Assembly: GCF_003171715.1 (NCBI RefSeq)
Contig: NZ_QGHL01000020.1
Coordinates: forward strand, 245,500 to 309,499
Direction: 5' to 3'
Origin: Novosphingobium meiothermophilum
Lineage (GTDB): Bacteria > Pseudomonadota > Alphaproteobacteria > Sphingomonadales > Sphingomonadaceae
DNA: 64,000 nucleotides
Made by a program: the position numbers and the translations under genes. Positions 1 through 9,906 of the stretch are shown here, one piece after another (position 1 is the stretch's first letter; every line of letters begins with the position of its first letter). The notes under the pieces were generated by a model that searched no databases, had not been told where the DNA came from, and saw only the letters and a program-made list of their open reading frames with translations.

Positions 1-1928
<1,928 letters not shown>

Positions 1929-2024
1929 GGTGCTTTTCCTTGGAAATATGGGGGAGCCGAACAAGCCCCGCCCATATGGTTAATTTCGTGACCGTTTGAA
2001 GACGGCCCCGGATACCGGCGAAGA

Positions 2025-2495
2025 TTACCAGCGGTAGTGGCTGAACGCGCGGTTCGCGTCGGCCATGCGGTGGGTGTCTTCGCGCTTCTTGACCGCGTTG
2101 CCGCGATTGTTGGCCGCATCGAGCAGCTCTGCCGAAAGGCGCGCCGCCATGGTGGTTTCCGAGCGGTTGCGCGCGGCATTGATGAGCCAGCGGATGGCCA
2201 GCGCCTGGGCGCGTTCGGGGCGCACCTCGACGGGCACCTGATAGGTGGCACCGCCGACGCGGCGCGAGCGCACTTCGATCTGCGGGCGCACGTTGTTCAG
2301 CGCATCGTGGAAGAGCTGGACCGGGTCCGCCTTCGCACGGGCCTGCATGGCTTCGAGCGCACCATAAACGATGCTTTCGGCAACCGACTTCTTCCCGTCG
2401 AGCATGAGGTTGTTCATGAACTTCGAGAGAACCTGATCACCGAACTTCGGATCGGGCAGGATGACCCGCTTTTCCGGACGACGACGACGTGACAT
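2025..2495 (-). CDS. rpsG: 30S ribosomal protein S7
   Basis: Primary 16S rRNA-binding protein that nucleates assembly of the 30S head. The product is 156 residues, normal for bacterial S7. It begins [10 protein letters not shown] and contains the conserved [17 protein letters not shown] segment around residues 80-96. The reading frame stays open for 34 codons upstream, but that stretch does not look like S7 and the ATG at 2495 fits the family start. It lies 149 bp downstream of rpsL and 96 bp upstream of fusA, the usual str operon order. Confidence 0.97.
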   Translation of the reverse strand: MSRRRRPEKRVILPDPKFGDQVLSKFMNNLMLDGKKSVAESIVYGALEAMQARAKADPVQLFHDALNNVRPQIEVRSRRVGGATYQVPVEVRPERAQALAIRWLINAARNRSETTMAARLSAELLDAANNRGNAVKKREDTHRMADANRAFSHYRW

Positions 2496-2644
2496 ATTGT
2501 GTACTCCTTCGGAGCGAGCCTTCCGCATCCGCGCAAGGCTCTCGGCTCCGGCGCACTCCGCATTTCCGACCTTTCTGGCCGGCCACCCGGAAGCCACCTG
2601 GCCGGTGACTGGGTGAAACGAAGGACCGAAACCCCTTTTGAACC

Positions 2645-3016
2645 TTACTTCGGACGCTTGGCGCCGTACTTCGAGCGGGACTGCTTGCGGTCCTTGACGC
2701 CCTGCGTATCGAGCACGCCGCGCAGGACGTGGTAGCGAACGCCGGGAAGATCGCGCACGCGGCCGCCGCGGATGAGCACGACCGAGTGCTCCTGCAGGTT
2801 GTGGCCTTCACCCGGAATGTAGGAGATGACTTCGCGGCTGTTGGTCAGGCGGATCTTGGCGACCTTGCGCAGCGCCGAGTTCGGCTTCTTCGGAGTGGTC
2901 GTGTAGACGCGGGTGCAGACGCCGCGCTTCTGCGGGTTCTGCTCCATCGCAGGGACCTTGGACTTGGCCTTCTGCGGTTCGCGGCCCTTGCGGACCAGCT
3001 GATTGATCGTGGGCAT
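2645..3016 (-). CDS. rpsL: 30S ribosomal protein S12
   Basis: Decoding-centre ribosomal protein, 123 residues, collinear with E. coli S12. The PNSA loop ([12 protein letters not shown]) keeps lysine at position 43, the usual streptomycin-sensitive residue. The second streptomycin loop reads [11 protein letters not shown]: arginine occupies position 88 (codon CGC at 2753-2755) where E. coli has lysine. Substitution K88R is a known streptomycin-resistance change in other bacteria. First gene of the str operon; the nearest promoter-like sequence is at 3264-3292, implying a leader of about 240 nt. Confidence 0.97.
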   Translation of the reverse strand: MPTINQLVRKGREPQKAKSKVPAMEQNPQKRGVCTRVYTTTPKKPNSALRKVAKIRLTNSREVISYIPGEGHNLQEHSVVLIRGGRVRDLPGVRYHVLRGVLDTQGVKDRKQSRSKYGAKRPK

Positions 3017-3263
3017 GTGAAAACTTCACCTGTAGTTCTGGCGCTTCGGGCCGAAGGTGAAGGAATGCGGATGCCGCAAATGCGCAAAACGGGAAAGCCG
3101 GGCCGCAAGGCCCCTTCCCCCGCACGCAATCACGAACCGAAACGCTCCACCCGCAACTTTCGCCGCCGGGTTACTTTGACGGATTACCTGGCAGAACCAG
3201 ACGCACCGGCAATGTTCAGCTCAAGCCAGAGGCACAGCGAGGCCGCACCTGTGGAAGTGCGCG

Positions 3264-3292
3264 CCCTTAGGCGGGTTTGGAGGTGGGGTCAA
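3264..3292 (-). promoter_or_regulatory. Probable str operon promoter
   Basis: On the minus strand TTGACC (3292-3287) is followed after 17 bp by TAAGGG (3269-3264), a reasonable sigma-70-type pair for a GC-rich alphaproteobacterium. It points at rpsL, and transcription would begin near 3257. This is motif reading only; the -10 element is weak by E. coli standards. Confidence 0.5.
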
Positions 3293-3346
3293 GGGGTGCG
3301 TCGCGACGACGAACTAACAGAAACTGGGGCAAGCCTGTTGCTCGCC

Positions 3347-3364
3347 GACACTTCCAGAAGTGTC
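3347..3364. promoter_or_regulatory. Palindrome upstream of the str promoter
   Basis: GACACTTC and GAAGTGTC are perfect 8-bp inverted arms separated by two bases. The centre lies about 65 bp upstream of the presumed -35 element of the str operon. The size and symmetry suit a dimeric regulator site. The protein is unknown. Confidence 0.35.
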
Positions 3365-3602
3365 CAGCCGGGTCCGGACTGCGAATTTATCAAGCCGTTC
3401 ATTTACCGCGGGCCGTTGATCAACGGAGCATGGAGCAAGGGACTGCCGGGGTTAGCGTAACGCGACATTCCTGCCACCGCCTCGGAACGGCGCACAGTGG
3501 TCGAAACTTGTCCATCATGCCCGATTCCGGGGCATGCCAGGGCGATGGCCCTCGCCTTTTTTCCTTCGCTCTTTTCCGTTGGCAGTTTCCGCTTTCCTAC
3601 AT

Positions 3603-3619
3603 TTAACCGTATGGGTTAA
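3603..3619. promoter_or_regulatory. TTAACC-N5-GGTTAA dyad at the start of the next gene
   Basis: A perfect 6-bp inverted repeat with a 5-bp spacer ends 8 bp before the ATG at 3628. At that distance it would overlap the promoter or transcript start, as an autorepressor operator would. No binding protein is known. Confidence 0.3.
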
Positions 3620-3627
3620 TCTGGAGT

Positions 3628-4455
3628 ATGGATGAGATCGAGCGGAAAGCGCGTGGCGGGGACAGCCCGGCCGGGCATGTGGCACGGCAGCGGACTTCGC
3701 GGGTGCGGCGCGTGGATGACGTGGACGATTCGCTGCTGGACTTTGCGCCCTATGTGCATGTGGCGCCGCGGCGCAATTCGATCACGCCCGACAAGCAGCG
3801 GCGCTTCATTGCCGTGCTGGCGGCGACGGGGATTGTCAGCCATGCGGCGCGGAGCATCGGGGCTTCGATGGAGGCGCTTTACAAATTGCGCCATCGGGCG
3901 GGGGCCGAGGATTTTGCGCGGGCGTGGGATGCGGCGGTGGAGCGGGGCTATTCACGGCTGGAGGATTGTGCGCTGGAGCGGGCGATTGCCGGGGAGGAGC
4001 GGCCCATCGTTTCGGGCGGGCAGGTGGTGGGGACGTGGACGCACCACAACACGGCGCTGCTGATGTTCCTGCTGCGCGCGCGGCGGCCGGAAAAATTCGG
4101 CGCCGTGCGGCTTGCCGATCTGCGGCCGGGCCATGCCATCTATGAAAGCCTGCGGGCCGAATGGCTGGCGCAGTGGCAAGCCGAACGCGAGGCCCAGGCG
4201 GACGAGGTGCGCCGATCCTTGCGCGCCCGGTTGCTGGACATGCGCGATGCCATGCTGCGCGAGCGTGCGCGCGGCGAGGGCCGGTCAGTCGACTTCGGGG
4301 ATGTGGATGGGCGTGGGCGCGGCCAGCCGCAGGGCATCGGCGATCTCGATCACATCGGCGATGATGCGCGCCTCGGCCGGAGTCAGCCCTTCGAAGCCGG
4401 GGAGGAAGGCGCGGCAGGCCTGGATGAGATTGGCGGGGGAGCGTTCAAGTTCTGA
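3628..4455 (+). CDS. Hypothetical protein, terminase-small-subunit-like HTH
   Basis: 275-residue protein I cannot name with certainty. Residues 50-110 (ITPDKQRRFIAVLAATG, then SHAARSIGASMEALYKLRHR) look like the DNA-binding helix-turn-helix of phage terminase small subunits or related regulators. A helical region with many Ala, Arg and Glu follows. The last 55 residues are Gly/Asp-rich and antisense to the gene at 4285-4656, so the natural C-terminus is uncertain. A palindrome ends 8 bp before the start, and GGAG sits only one base from the ATG. Phage or regulatory origin is inference. Confidence 0.6.
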   Translation: MDEIERKARGGDSPAGHVARQRTSRVRRVDDVDDSLLDFAPYVHVAPRRNSITPDKQRRFIAVLAATGIVSHAARSIGASMEALYKLRHRAGAEDFARAWDAAVERGYSRLEDCALERAIAGEERPIVSGGQVVGTWTHHNTALLMFLLRARRPEKFGAVRLADLRPGHAIYESLRAEWLAQWQAEREAQADEVRRSLRARLLDMRDAMLRERARGEGRSVDFGDVDGRGRGQPQGIGDLDHIGDDARLGRSQPFEAGEEGAAGLDEIGGGAFKF

Positions 4456-4656
4456 CCGGTATTGATCGAGCGTGTGGCAGCCATCGATATTCGACCACAG
4501 GACGCCGCCCGGCCCCGGCCTTTCGTGATAGGCCCAGAGGGCGTGGACGGCCCGCTCTACCGCAAGGCGCACCTGTTCGACCACGTTGGCACCGGCCGCC
4601 TTCGCCCTGAGGCGCTGGCGATAGCGGCGCTGGCGTTCGGCGTTGGAGAGCGGCAT
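4285..4656 (-). CDS. Hypothetical protein with basic N-terminus
   Basis: 123-residue protein beginning MPLSNAERQRRYRQRLRA, a strongly basic helical start seen in small phage- or plasmid-associated proteins. The rest (VEQVRLAVERAVHALWAYHE, then SPANLIQACRAFLPGFEGL) is predicted helical with no membrane segment. Its last 171 bp overlap the 3' end of the plus-strand gene ending at 4455, so the two are tail to tail. Codon pattern supports this frame in the overlap better than the opposite one. Function unknown. Confidence 0.55.
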   Translation of the reverse strand: MPLSNAERQRRYRQRLRAKAAGANVVEQVRLAVERAVHALWAYHERPGPGGVLWSNIDGCHTLDQYRSELERSPANLIQACRAFLPGFEGLTPAEARIIADVIEIADALRLAAPTPIHIPEVD

Positions 4657-4723
4657 GGCGCCTGTGTTTACCGCCGGGCCGGGGGCGGAGATATTCCGTT
4701 ACGTTACCTATGGCGGGTGCAAC

Positions 4724-4741
4724 CGTTCGTTTCATCGAACG
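4724..4741. promoter_or_regulatory. CGTTCG-N6-CGAACG dyad upstream of ligA
   Basis: Perfect 6-bp inverted arms (4724-4729 and 4736-4741) about 140 bp before ligA. GTTCG/CGAAC half-sites resemble operators of IclR-family regulators of aromatic catabolism such as PcaU and PobR. No such regulator is encoded nearby, so assignment is tentative. Confidence 0.3.
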
Positions 4742-4800
4742 CGGTCGGCCGGTGCCGCAAGCCCATGACCGATGGCAGGGGCGCACATGCCGGCACTGCC

Positions 4801-4814
4801 TTGATCTGGGTCAA
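4801..4814 (+). promoter_or_regulatory. FNR/FixK-type box upstream of ligAB
   Basis: TTGATCTGGGTCAA differs at one position from the TTGAT-N4-ATCAA consensus of FNR, FixK and Anr regulators, and lies in a longer dyad (GCCTTGA/TCAAGGC). A possible -10 (TATCAA, 4836-4841) would put the transcript start near 4848. The box centre would then lie near -41, the usual class II activator position. Confidence 0.5.
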
Positions 4815-4877
4815 GGCGGGATTGTATGTGTTGCATATCAATTGCCGTCATCAAGCCTGTTGTGGGAGGGCGATTCG

Positions 4878-5276
4878 ATGACGAGTGATCCGGTTCGCGA
4901 CGACAATGCGCGGCGCAAGGCGATACCGCTGTTCGATGGCGATCTGGCAAGGCGCGGCTATGCGCTGAACGCCATGTGCTTTTCCTTCAACGAGGAAGCC
5001 AACCGCAAGGCGTTTCTGGCGGACGAGGAAGCATACTGCGCGAAGTTCGGCCTGACCGAAGAGCAGCGCGATGCGGTGGCGCGGCGCGATGTGCTGGCAA
5101 TGCTGGAGGCGGGCGGAAACGTCTATTATCTGGCCAAGCTGGCCGGGATCTTCGGACTGGGCGTGCAGGACCTGGGCGCGCTGCAGACGGGCATGTCGGT
5201 TGACGCGTTCAAGGCGATGCTGGTGCGTCAGGCCGAGGCGATCCCACAGGGTGCCAGAGTGCGGGAGGCGGTGTGA
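4878..5276 (+). CDS. ligA: Protocatechuate 4,5-dioxygenase, alpha subunit
   Basis: Small subunit of the extradiol dioxygenase that opens protocatechuate between C4 and C5 in lignin-derived aromatic catabolism. It is 132 residues, close to known LigA. The helical body has the family pattern (GYALNAMCFSFN, GGNVYYLAKLAGIFG). The ATG at 4878 follows GGGAGGG with good spacing; the frame is open upstream but the extra residues do not resemble LigA. The stop overlaps the ligB start by one base, so the subunits are translationally coupled. The related 3-O-methylgallate activity cannot be excluded. Confidence 0.9.
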   Translation: MTSDPVRDDNARRKAIPLFDGDLARRGYALNAMCFSFNEEANRKAFLADEEAYCAKFGLTEEQRDAVARRDVLAMLEAGGNVYYLAKLAGIFGLGVQDLGALQTGMSVDAFKAMLVRQAEAIPQGARVREAV

Positions 5277-6118
5277 TGGCAAAGATCATCGGCGGCTATT
5301 TCACCAGCCACGTGCCGGGCATCGGCGGGGCGATCGTGCGCGGCGATCAGGAAACGCCCTACTGGAAGCCCTTCTTCGACGGGTTTCCGCCGATCCGCGC
5401 ATGGCTGGCCAAGGAGAGGCCCGATGTGGCGGTGGTATTTTCCAACGACCACGGGCTGAACTTCTTCCTCGACAAGATGCCGACCTTCGCGGTGGGCGCC
5501 GCGCCACAGTATGACAATGCCGACGAGGGCTGGGGTCTGCCGGTTTACAAGAGCTTCGAGGGGCACCCCGCGCTTTCGTGGCACCTGATCGATGCGCTGG
5601 TGCGCGACGAGTTCGACATCACCACGTGCCAGAAGATGCTGGTGGATCATGCCGTGTCGATCCCGTTCGAACTGGTGTGGCCGGGCGTGGAAGCCTGGCC
5701 GGTGAAGCTGGTGCCGATCTCCATCAACACGGTGCAGTATCCCCTGCCCAGCCCGAAGCGGTGCCTTGCGCTGGGACGGGCGGTGCACCGCGCGCTGATG
5801 AGCTGGGGCGGCGACGAGCGCATCCTGATCTGTGGCACGGGCGGCCTTTCGCACCAGCTTGACGGGCCGCGCGCAGGATTCATGAACCCGGAATACGACC
5901 TGTTCTGCCTTGATAACCTTGCCGCCAATCCCGAAGCGCTGACCGGCCATTCGGCCGAAGAGGTGGCAGAGCTGGCGGGGACGCAGGGGGTGGAGATCCT
6001 GAACTGGATCGCCGCGCGCGGGGCGATGGGCGATACGCCCATGACCGAGGTGAGCCGCAACTACCACATCCCGATCAGCAATACGGCCGCCGCCAGCCTG
6101 CTGCTTCAGGCGGGCTGA
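5276..6118 (+). CDS. ligB: Protocatechuate 4,5-dioxygenase, beta (catalytic) subunit
   Basis: Catalytic subunit, 280 residues, class III extradiol dioxygenase. Expected iron ligands are present: His12 (TSHVPGIG), His59 (SNDHG) and Glu240 (GVEILNW). His125 (VDHA) and His193 (LSHQ) match the active-site histidines. Each residue after His12 sits two positions before its counterpart in the Sphingobium SYK-6 enzyme. Start and stop overlap with ligA indicates an operon. No ligC, ligI or ligJ follows, so the rest of the pathway must lie elsewhere. The 3' end overlaps the convergent response regulator by 13 bp. Confidence 0.92.
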   Translation: MAKIIGGYFTSHVPGIGGAIVRGDQETPYWKPFFDGFPPIRAWLAKERPDVAVVFSNDHGLNFFLDKMPTFAVGAAPQYDNADEGWGLPVYKSFEGHPALSWHLIDALVRDEFDITTCQKMLVDHAVSIPFELVWPGVEAWPVKLVPISINTVQYPLPSPKRCLALGRAVHRALMSWGGDERILICGTGGLSHQLDGPRAGFMNPEYDLFCLDNLAANPEALTGHSAEEVAELAGTQGVEILNWIAARGAMGDTPMTEVSRNYHIPISNTAAASLLLQAG

Positions 6119-6732
6119 TCGTTCACCGCAAGCAGGGCAAGTTCGGTCCGGTTCTCGATGCCGAGCTTCTGATACATGGTGTGGAGATAGACCTTCACGG
6201 TGCCTTCTCCGATGCCGAGCTGGGCGCCGATATCGCGGTTGCGCATCCCGCGCGCGACGAGCGCGGCGATTTCGCGCTCGCGCGGGTTGAGCTTGCCCAG
6301 CGGCCCCTCGCCCGATGGCCGGAGCGACAGATCGAGCGCGCGTTGCAGGATGGCGGGTTCAATCGCCTTGTGACCGGCATGGACCCGCGACAGCACATCG
6401 ACGAGGCCATCTTCGGCCCCGTCCTTGGAGACGATGCCCTGCACCCCCGCCCGCATGACCGCCATGAGCTGGCGATCGTTGATGCCCGCGGTGAGCAGCA
6501 CGACCGGCCGGTCATCGCCGCGCGCCCGCAGGGCTTCGAGCACTTCGACCCCGTTCATGCCGGGCATGTTGATATCGAGCAGGACAATGGCCGGATCATG
6601 CGTCCGCACCGCATCGAGCGTTTCCGCGCCGCTTGCCGCCCCTGCCACGACGGTGAAAGGGCTGCCGCGCAGCACCGCTTCGACCCCGGCGCGGATAAAG
6701 CCATGATCATCTGCAACAAGGACGGGAATCAT
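6106..6732 (-). CDS. NarL/FixJ-family response regulator
   Basis: 208-residue two-component regulator. The receiver domain covers residues 1-120 with acidic pair DD8-9, phospho-acceptor Asp53 (LLDINMPGMNG) and Lys in VSKDG. A LuxR-type HTH follows from about 140 (LNPREREIAALVARGMRNRDIGA, then VKVYLHTMYQKLGI). The ATG at 6732 overlaps the kinase stop as ATGA, so the pair is coupled. The signal and target genes are unknown; whether it controls the convergent ligAB is speculation. Confidence 0.92.
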   Translation of the reverse strand: MIPVLVADDHGFIRAGVEAVLRGSPFTVVAGAASGAETLDAVRTHDPAIVLLDINMPGMNGVEVLEALRARGDDRPVVLLTAGINDRQLMAVMRAGVQGIVSKDGAEDGLVDVLSRVHAGHKAIEPAILQRALDLSLRPSGEGPLGKLNPREREIAALVARGMRNRDIGAQLGIGEGTVKVYLHTMYQKLGIENRTELALLAVNDQPA

Positions 6733-8420
6733 GCCTGTTCTCCGGTTGGAAGTGCGATCACGAGACATGCGCCTTGCGCGGTGTCCTGCAATTCGAAACT
6801 GCCGCCAAGCGCGGCGACGCGTTCGGCAATCGACCGGGGCCGCGGGGCCATCCCGTCGACACTGGCAAACCCGCCGCCGTCATCGCTGATGGTAAGGTGC
6901 AAGGTGCCGTCCCTGCTGGCAAGCCCGATCTCGACCGCGCTGCACTGTCCATGGCGGGCGGCATTGGCAACGCCTTCACGCACGAGCTGGCGCACTTCAT
7001 GGGCGATGTGCAGGGGCAGCAGGAGCGGATGGTCTGGCGCATCGAGACGGGTCCGGATGTGCCAGTGCGCCCCGGTCTGGACGAGCAGATCGCTGAGTTC
7101 GGCCACGAGATCGGTCTCGCGCTCGCCGTCCTCGCCCCGGCGCAGCCGATCGATAAGCTGGCGAAGCTGGCTCTGCTCTTGCCGCAGCGCGTTCTTGATG
7201 GCGGCGATTTCGGGTTCGGGATCGTTACCTTCGCTGATCCAGCGGCGCAGCGCCTCAAGCCGGAACAGGGTGCCCGCAAGGAACTGGGCAAGGCTGTCGT
7301 GAAGATCGCGGGCAAGCGCCTGACGCACCGCATCGGCGGCCGAAACGCGCGAGAGGCGGGCGGTTTCCTCGCGGTCGAGCGCAAGGCCCAGTTCCTGTCC
7401 GATCGCGGTGAGCAGGGCAATGTCATCGCGGCAGGGACCATCGATGGCCCAGGCGACAAGCTGGCCCGACCCCATGACGCTGCGCACCGGGGCCACCAGC
7501 CCCTCGTCGATGCCGAGCCGGTCGAGCAGGAGCGAGGACACCGGACCAGAGCGCGCAAAGCACAGTCCGCCTTCGCCCGAAAGACGCAACTGGCGCTGAC
7601 GCCGGGTGCTGAACAAGGCAGGCGAGCCGGGGTTGAGAAGTTCTTCGGCCATGCCATCAGGCATGAGCCGTTGCACGTCGATCCCGTTGGGGCCGAAGAT
7701 GCGCAGTTCGATCCACGGCTCCTCGCTGCTGGCAAGGGCGAGCGCCACCCGCCAGGCACCGAGCGCGCTGGCAGCCGCGGCGAGCGCGGGATCGATCACG
7801 CTGTCGCGCCGCTCTCCGGGAACGCCCGGCGCTTCGGGCAGGCTTACCGCGCGCCCGGTGCCGCGCGCCGTGCTGAGCCACAGGAGCATGGAGGCGAGAA
7901 GCACGATATAGATGACGCGACGGCCAAAGCGCAGCAGGTCGATCTGATAGCCGAACTGGTAGAGCGTGAGGCCGACGGCGAGATTGATGACGAGCAGCGC
8001 CGCAGCCGTGAGCGCCGTCACACGCCAGTTCCAGCGGACCATCGAGGAAATGAGCAGGAAGGCCGCAAAGGCGAGGAACGGTGTCTGAAACTCGCTGACG
8101 GGAGTTTCGGTGAGATAGACCGAAGCCAGCAGCACCAGCATGTCGACCGCCTGCGCCACTGGCGCGAGACGATGGTCATACCACCAGCTGTAGCGCGCGA
8201 CAGCCAGCAGCAGCAGCGCCCAGCCAAGATAGGCTGCCAGCACCGGCGCACCGTAGCCATAGCCGAAGCCGCGGAACGGCAGAGACGGTTCGGCGATGAG
8301 AACGCCCCAAAAGGCCAGGGCGAGAACCAGACGCGCAGCCGCAACCGCGAGGCCGGTGTTGCGCTTTCTGGTCGCGTTATCCTGCAAAGTGCAGCTCTCT
8401 CGATTCGTAACGGCGCGCAC
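6729..8420 (-). CDS. NarL-type sensor histidine kinase, membrane
   Basis: 563-residue kinase partner of the downstream regulator. About six membrane helices span residues 22-184, followed by a GAF-like region (about 205-350). The HisKA_3 dimerisation helix carries His374 (RDLHDSLAQF), and the HATPase domain has its N box (EGVANAARH, Asn486) and G box (DDGGG 513-517). The first codon at 8420 is GTG with no clear ribosome site. A TTG at 8387 preceded by GAGAGAGC is an attractive alternative giving 552 residues. The sensed signal is not evident. Confidence 0.88.
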   Translation of the reverse strand: MRAVTNRESCTLQDNATRKRNTGLAVAAARLVLALAFWGVLIAEPSLPFRGFGYGYGAPVLAAYLGWALLLLAVARYSWWYDHRLAPVAQAVDMLVLLASVYLTETPVSEFQTPFLAFAAFLLISSMVRWNWRVTALTAAALLVINLAVGLTLYQFGYQIDLLRFGRRVIYIVLLASMLLWLSTARGTGRAVSLPEAPGVPGERRDSVIDPALAAAASALGAWRVALALASSEEPWIELRIFGPNGIDVQRLMPDGMAEELLNPGSPALFSTRRQRQLRLSGEGGLCFARSGPVSSLLLDRLGIDEGLVAPVRSVMGSGQLVAWAIDGPCRDDIALLTAIGQELGLALDREETARLSRVSAADAVRQALARDLHDSLAQFLAGTLFRLEALRRWISEGNDPEPEIAAIKNALRQEQSQLRQLIDRLRRGEDGERETDLVAELSDLLVQTGAHWHIRTRLDAPDHPLLLPLHIAHEVRQLVREGVANAARHGQCSAVEIGLASRDGTLHLTISDDGGGFASVDGMAPRPRSIAERVAALGGSFELQDTAQGACLVIALPTGEQA

Positions 8421-8641
8421 TCAGCGCGCAGGGCAAGTTCCGGCTATGCACCAGAAAATCGGGCTTGCCCATAAACCGGCGTTCGCACCTCTTTTGACTT
8501 TGGTTAAGGAAAATGCCGTTGGAATCGGCATTCGCGTTAACAGACAGCCATTGGAACCCGCGCGGTTTTGCGGCACAATCGCGAGACCGGGTGTTTACCT
8601 TTATCAACCCGAAACGGGCCTTTCTGGGTGTTGCAAAAAAG

Positions 8642-9232
8642 ATGACCGTAGCCGGCGACGTGTTCGACAATCCTCTGGTGGAGCTGACCGCAAAACAGCG
8701 CGAGGTGCTGGACCTGCTGATCCAGCACAAAACCTCGAAAGAGATATCGCGCCTGCTGGGCATATCGCCCCATACGGTGGACCAGCGCATCATGCTGGCC
8801 CGCGCCAAGCTGGGCGTGGCGACGCGCGGCGAGGTGGCGCAAGCCTACCGGCGGCTCGTCGAGACATACGAACAACCCGTATATGAAATATCCCATATCG
8901 GCTTTCCGCCCCTGCCCCGCGATGATGCAAAGCAGGACGACACGGCAGTCGCGGCAGACCAACCGGAAGGGGTGCAGCAACCATCCCCGACACAGACCGG
9001 AACGGCTGCAAGCCTGATCTCCGACATGCCCGCCTTCCTCCGCGAAGGGCAAGGCAAGGCGGACCGGAATGATGGCATCGCGGATTACCGTGTCCTCCCG
9101 GAGATGTTCGACGGGCCGAATGGCACGCTCGTCAGGCTCAGCTTCATCGGCGGCCTGACGGTGTTCCTGATCCTGATCGTGCTGAGGGGGCTGAGCATGT
9201 TTGCACAGCTGGGAACCCTGCTCGACGGCTGA
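8642..9232 (+). CDS. Membrane-anchored LuxR-type HTH regulator
   Basis: 196-residue protein with an N-terminal LuxR/NarL-type HTH (about residues 17-65: LTAKQREVLDLLI, SKEISRLLGISPHTV), a long Pro/Gln/Asp-rich linker and one C-terminal transmembrane helix (about 165-187, FIGGLTVFLILIVL). There is no receiver or ligand domain. I chose ATG 8642 because the upstream open stretch shows no family-like sequence. It faces away from the sensor kinase across 221 bp. DNA binding from the membrane, perhaps controlled by proteolysis, is inference. Confidence 0.75.
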   Translation: MTVAGDVFDNPLVELTAKQREVLDLLIQHKTSKEISRLLGISPHTVDQRIMLARAKLGVATRGEVAQAYRRLVETYEQPVYEISHIGFPPLPRDDAKQDDTAVAADQPEGVQQPSPTQTGTAASLISDMPAFLREGQGKADRNDGIADYRVLPEMFDGPNGTLVRLSFIGGLTVFLILIVLRGLSMFAQLGTLLDG

Positions 9233-9351
9233 CGGCCAGCCGGCCGGCCCTGAGGCATCTTCTGTCAGGAACGGGATGACCGGTGCGGGGGCACTGCCAT
9301 CCCTTTGAACAGGGGCCGGTGCGCCGATGAGGCGCACGGGTGGGAGCGACA

Positions 9352-9774
9352 ATGAAGATGACCAACGTGACCGATTTTTCCGCCGCCGCGAACGGCAAGG
9401 ATGCCTTGTCCGGCAAGACGCAGGCCAATGCCATGACCGTGCACGGTCTGCGCATCACCCGCGATCTGCACGACGCCGAAGCGGCGCTGGACGAAGCCCT
9501 GATCCGGCAGGCCAATCTGCTGGCAACGATGGTGCGCGCCCGGCGCGAAACCGCGGTTGGCCCGTTCACCGGCCAGGAAGCCCTGCTTCGCCTTGCGGCA
9601 AGCCAGAAGGCCGTGCTGGAAGCAAGCGGCGAACTGGCGCGGGTGCACGGAAAGCTGCTGGCCGTGGGCCAGGAAGTGCGCTCAGGACTGGTTGACGATT
9701 GCCCCGCGGCGGGCTCGCTTGACGATGGGAGCGCCGACGCGGCCCGTCCCGCTGGCATGGTCCGTGCCGCCTGA
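9352..9774 (+). CDS. Hypothetical helical protein
   Basis: 140-residue soluble protein starting MKMTNVTDFSAAANGKDAL, with a GGGAG ribosome site 6 nt upstream. Residues 30-110 form long amphipathic helices (RITRDLHDAEAALDEALIRQ, then LLRLAASQKAVLEASGELAR) that suggest a small coiled coil or four-helix bundle. The C-terminus is low-complexity Asp/Ala. I do not recognise a family. It lies among small regulatory and membrane genes on the same strand, 119 bp after the membrane-anchored regulator. Confidence 0.65.
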   Translation: MKMTNVTDFSAAANGKDALSGKTQANAMTVHGLRITRDLHDAEAALDEALIRQANLLATMVRARRETAVGPFTGQEALLRLAASQKAVLEASGELARVHGKLLAVGQEVRSGLVDDCPAAGSLDDGSADAARPAGMVRAA

Positions 9775-9906
9775 CAGCGTGGCAGGGACAATGCACGCCA
9801 AAACCGGACATTGCATGAGCCATCAGCGCATGAGCGATCAGCGCCATGGCCAGACGCGACCGACGCATCGCGGGACCGGCGATCCCGCGATGCCGGAGTT
9901 CGGCCA

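Larger units (their letters stand above)
3017..3627. other. Non-coding region between rpsL and the next gene
   Basis: About 610 bp without a convincing gene. Open frames here lack codon bias and family features. It contains the presumed str promoter, a leader of about 240 nt next to rpsL, an 8-2-8 palindrome (3347-3364) and a TTAACC/GGTTAA dyad (3603-3619) next to the downstream gene. I see no tRNA or recognisable riboswitch. Confidence 0.6.

Noticed and set aside
2729..3460. Plus-strand frames opposite rpsL and its leader
   Set aside because: They lie antisense to S12 or in the promoter region and lack coding features.
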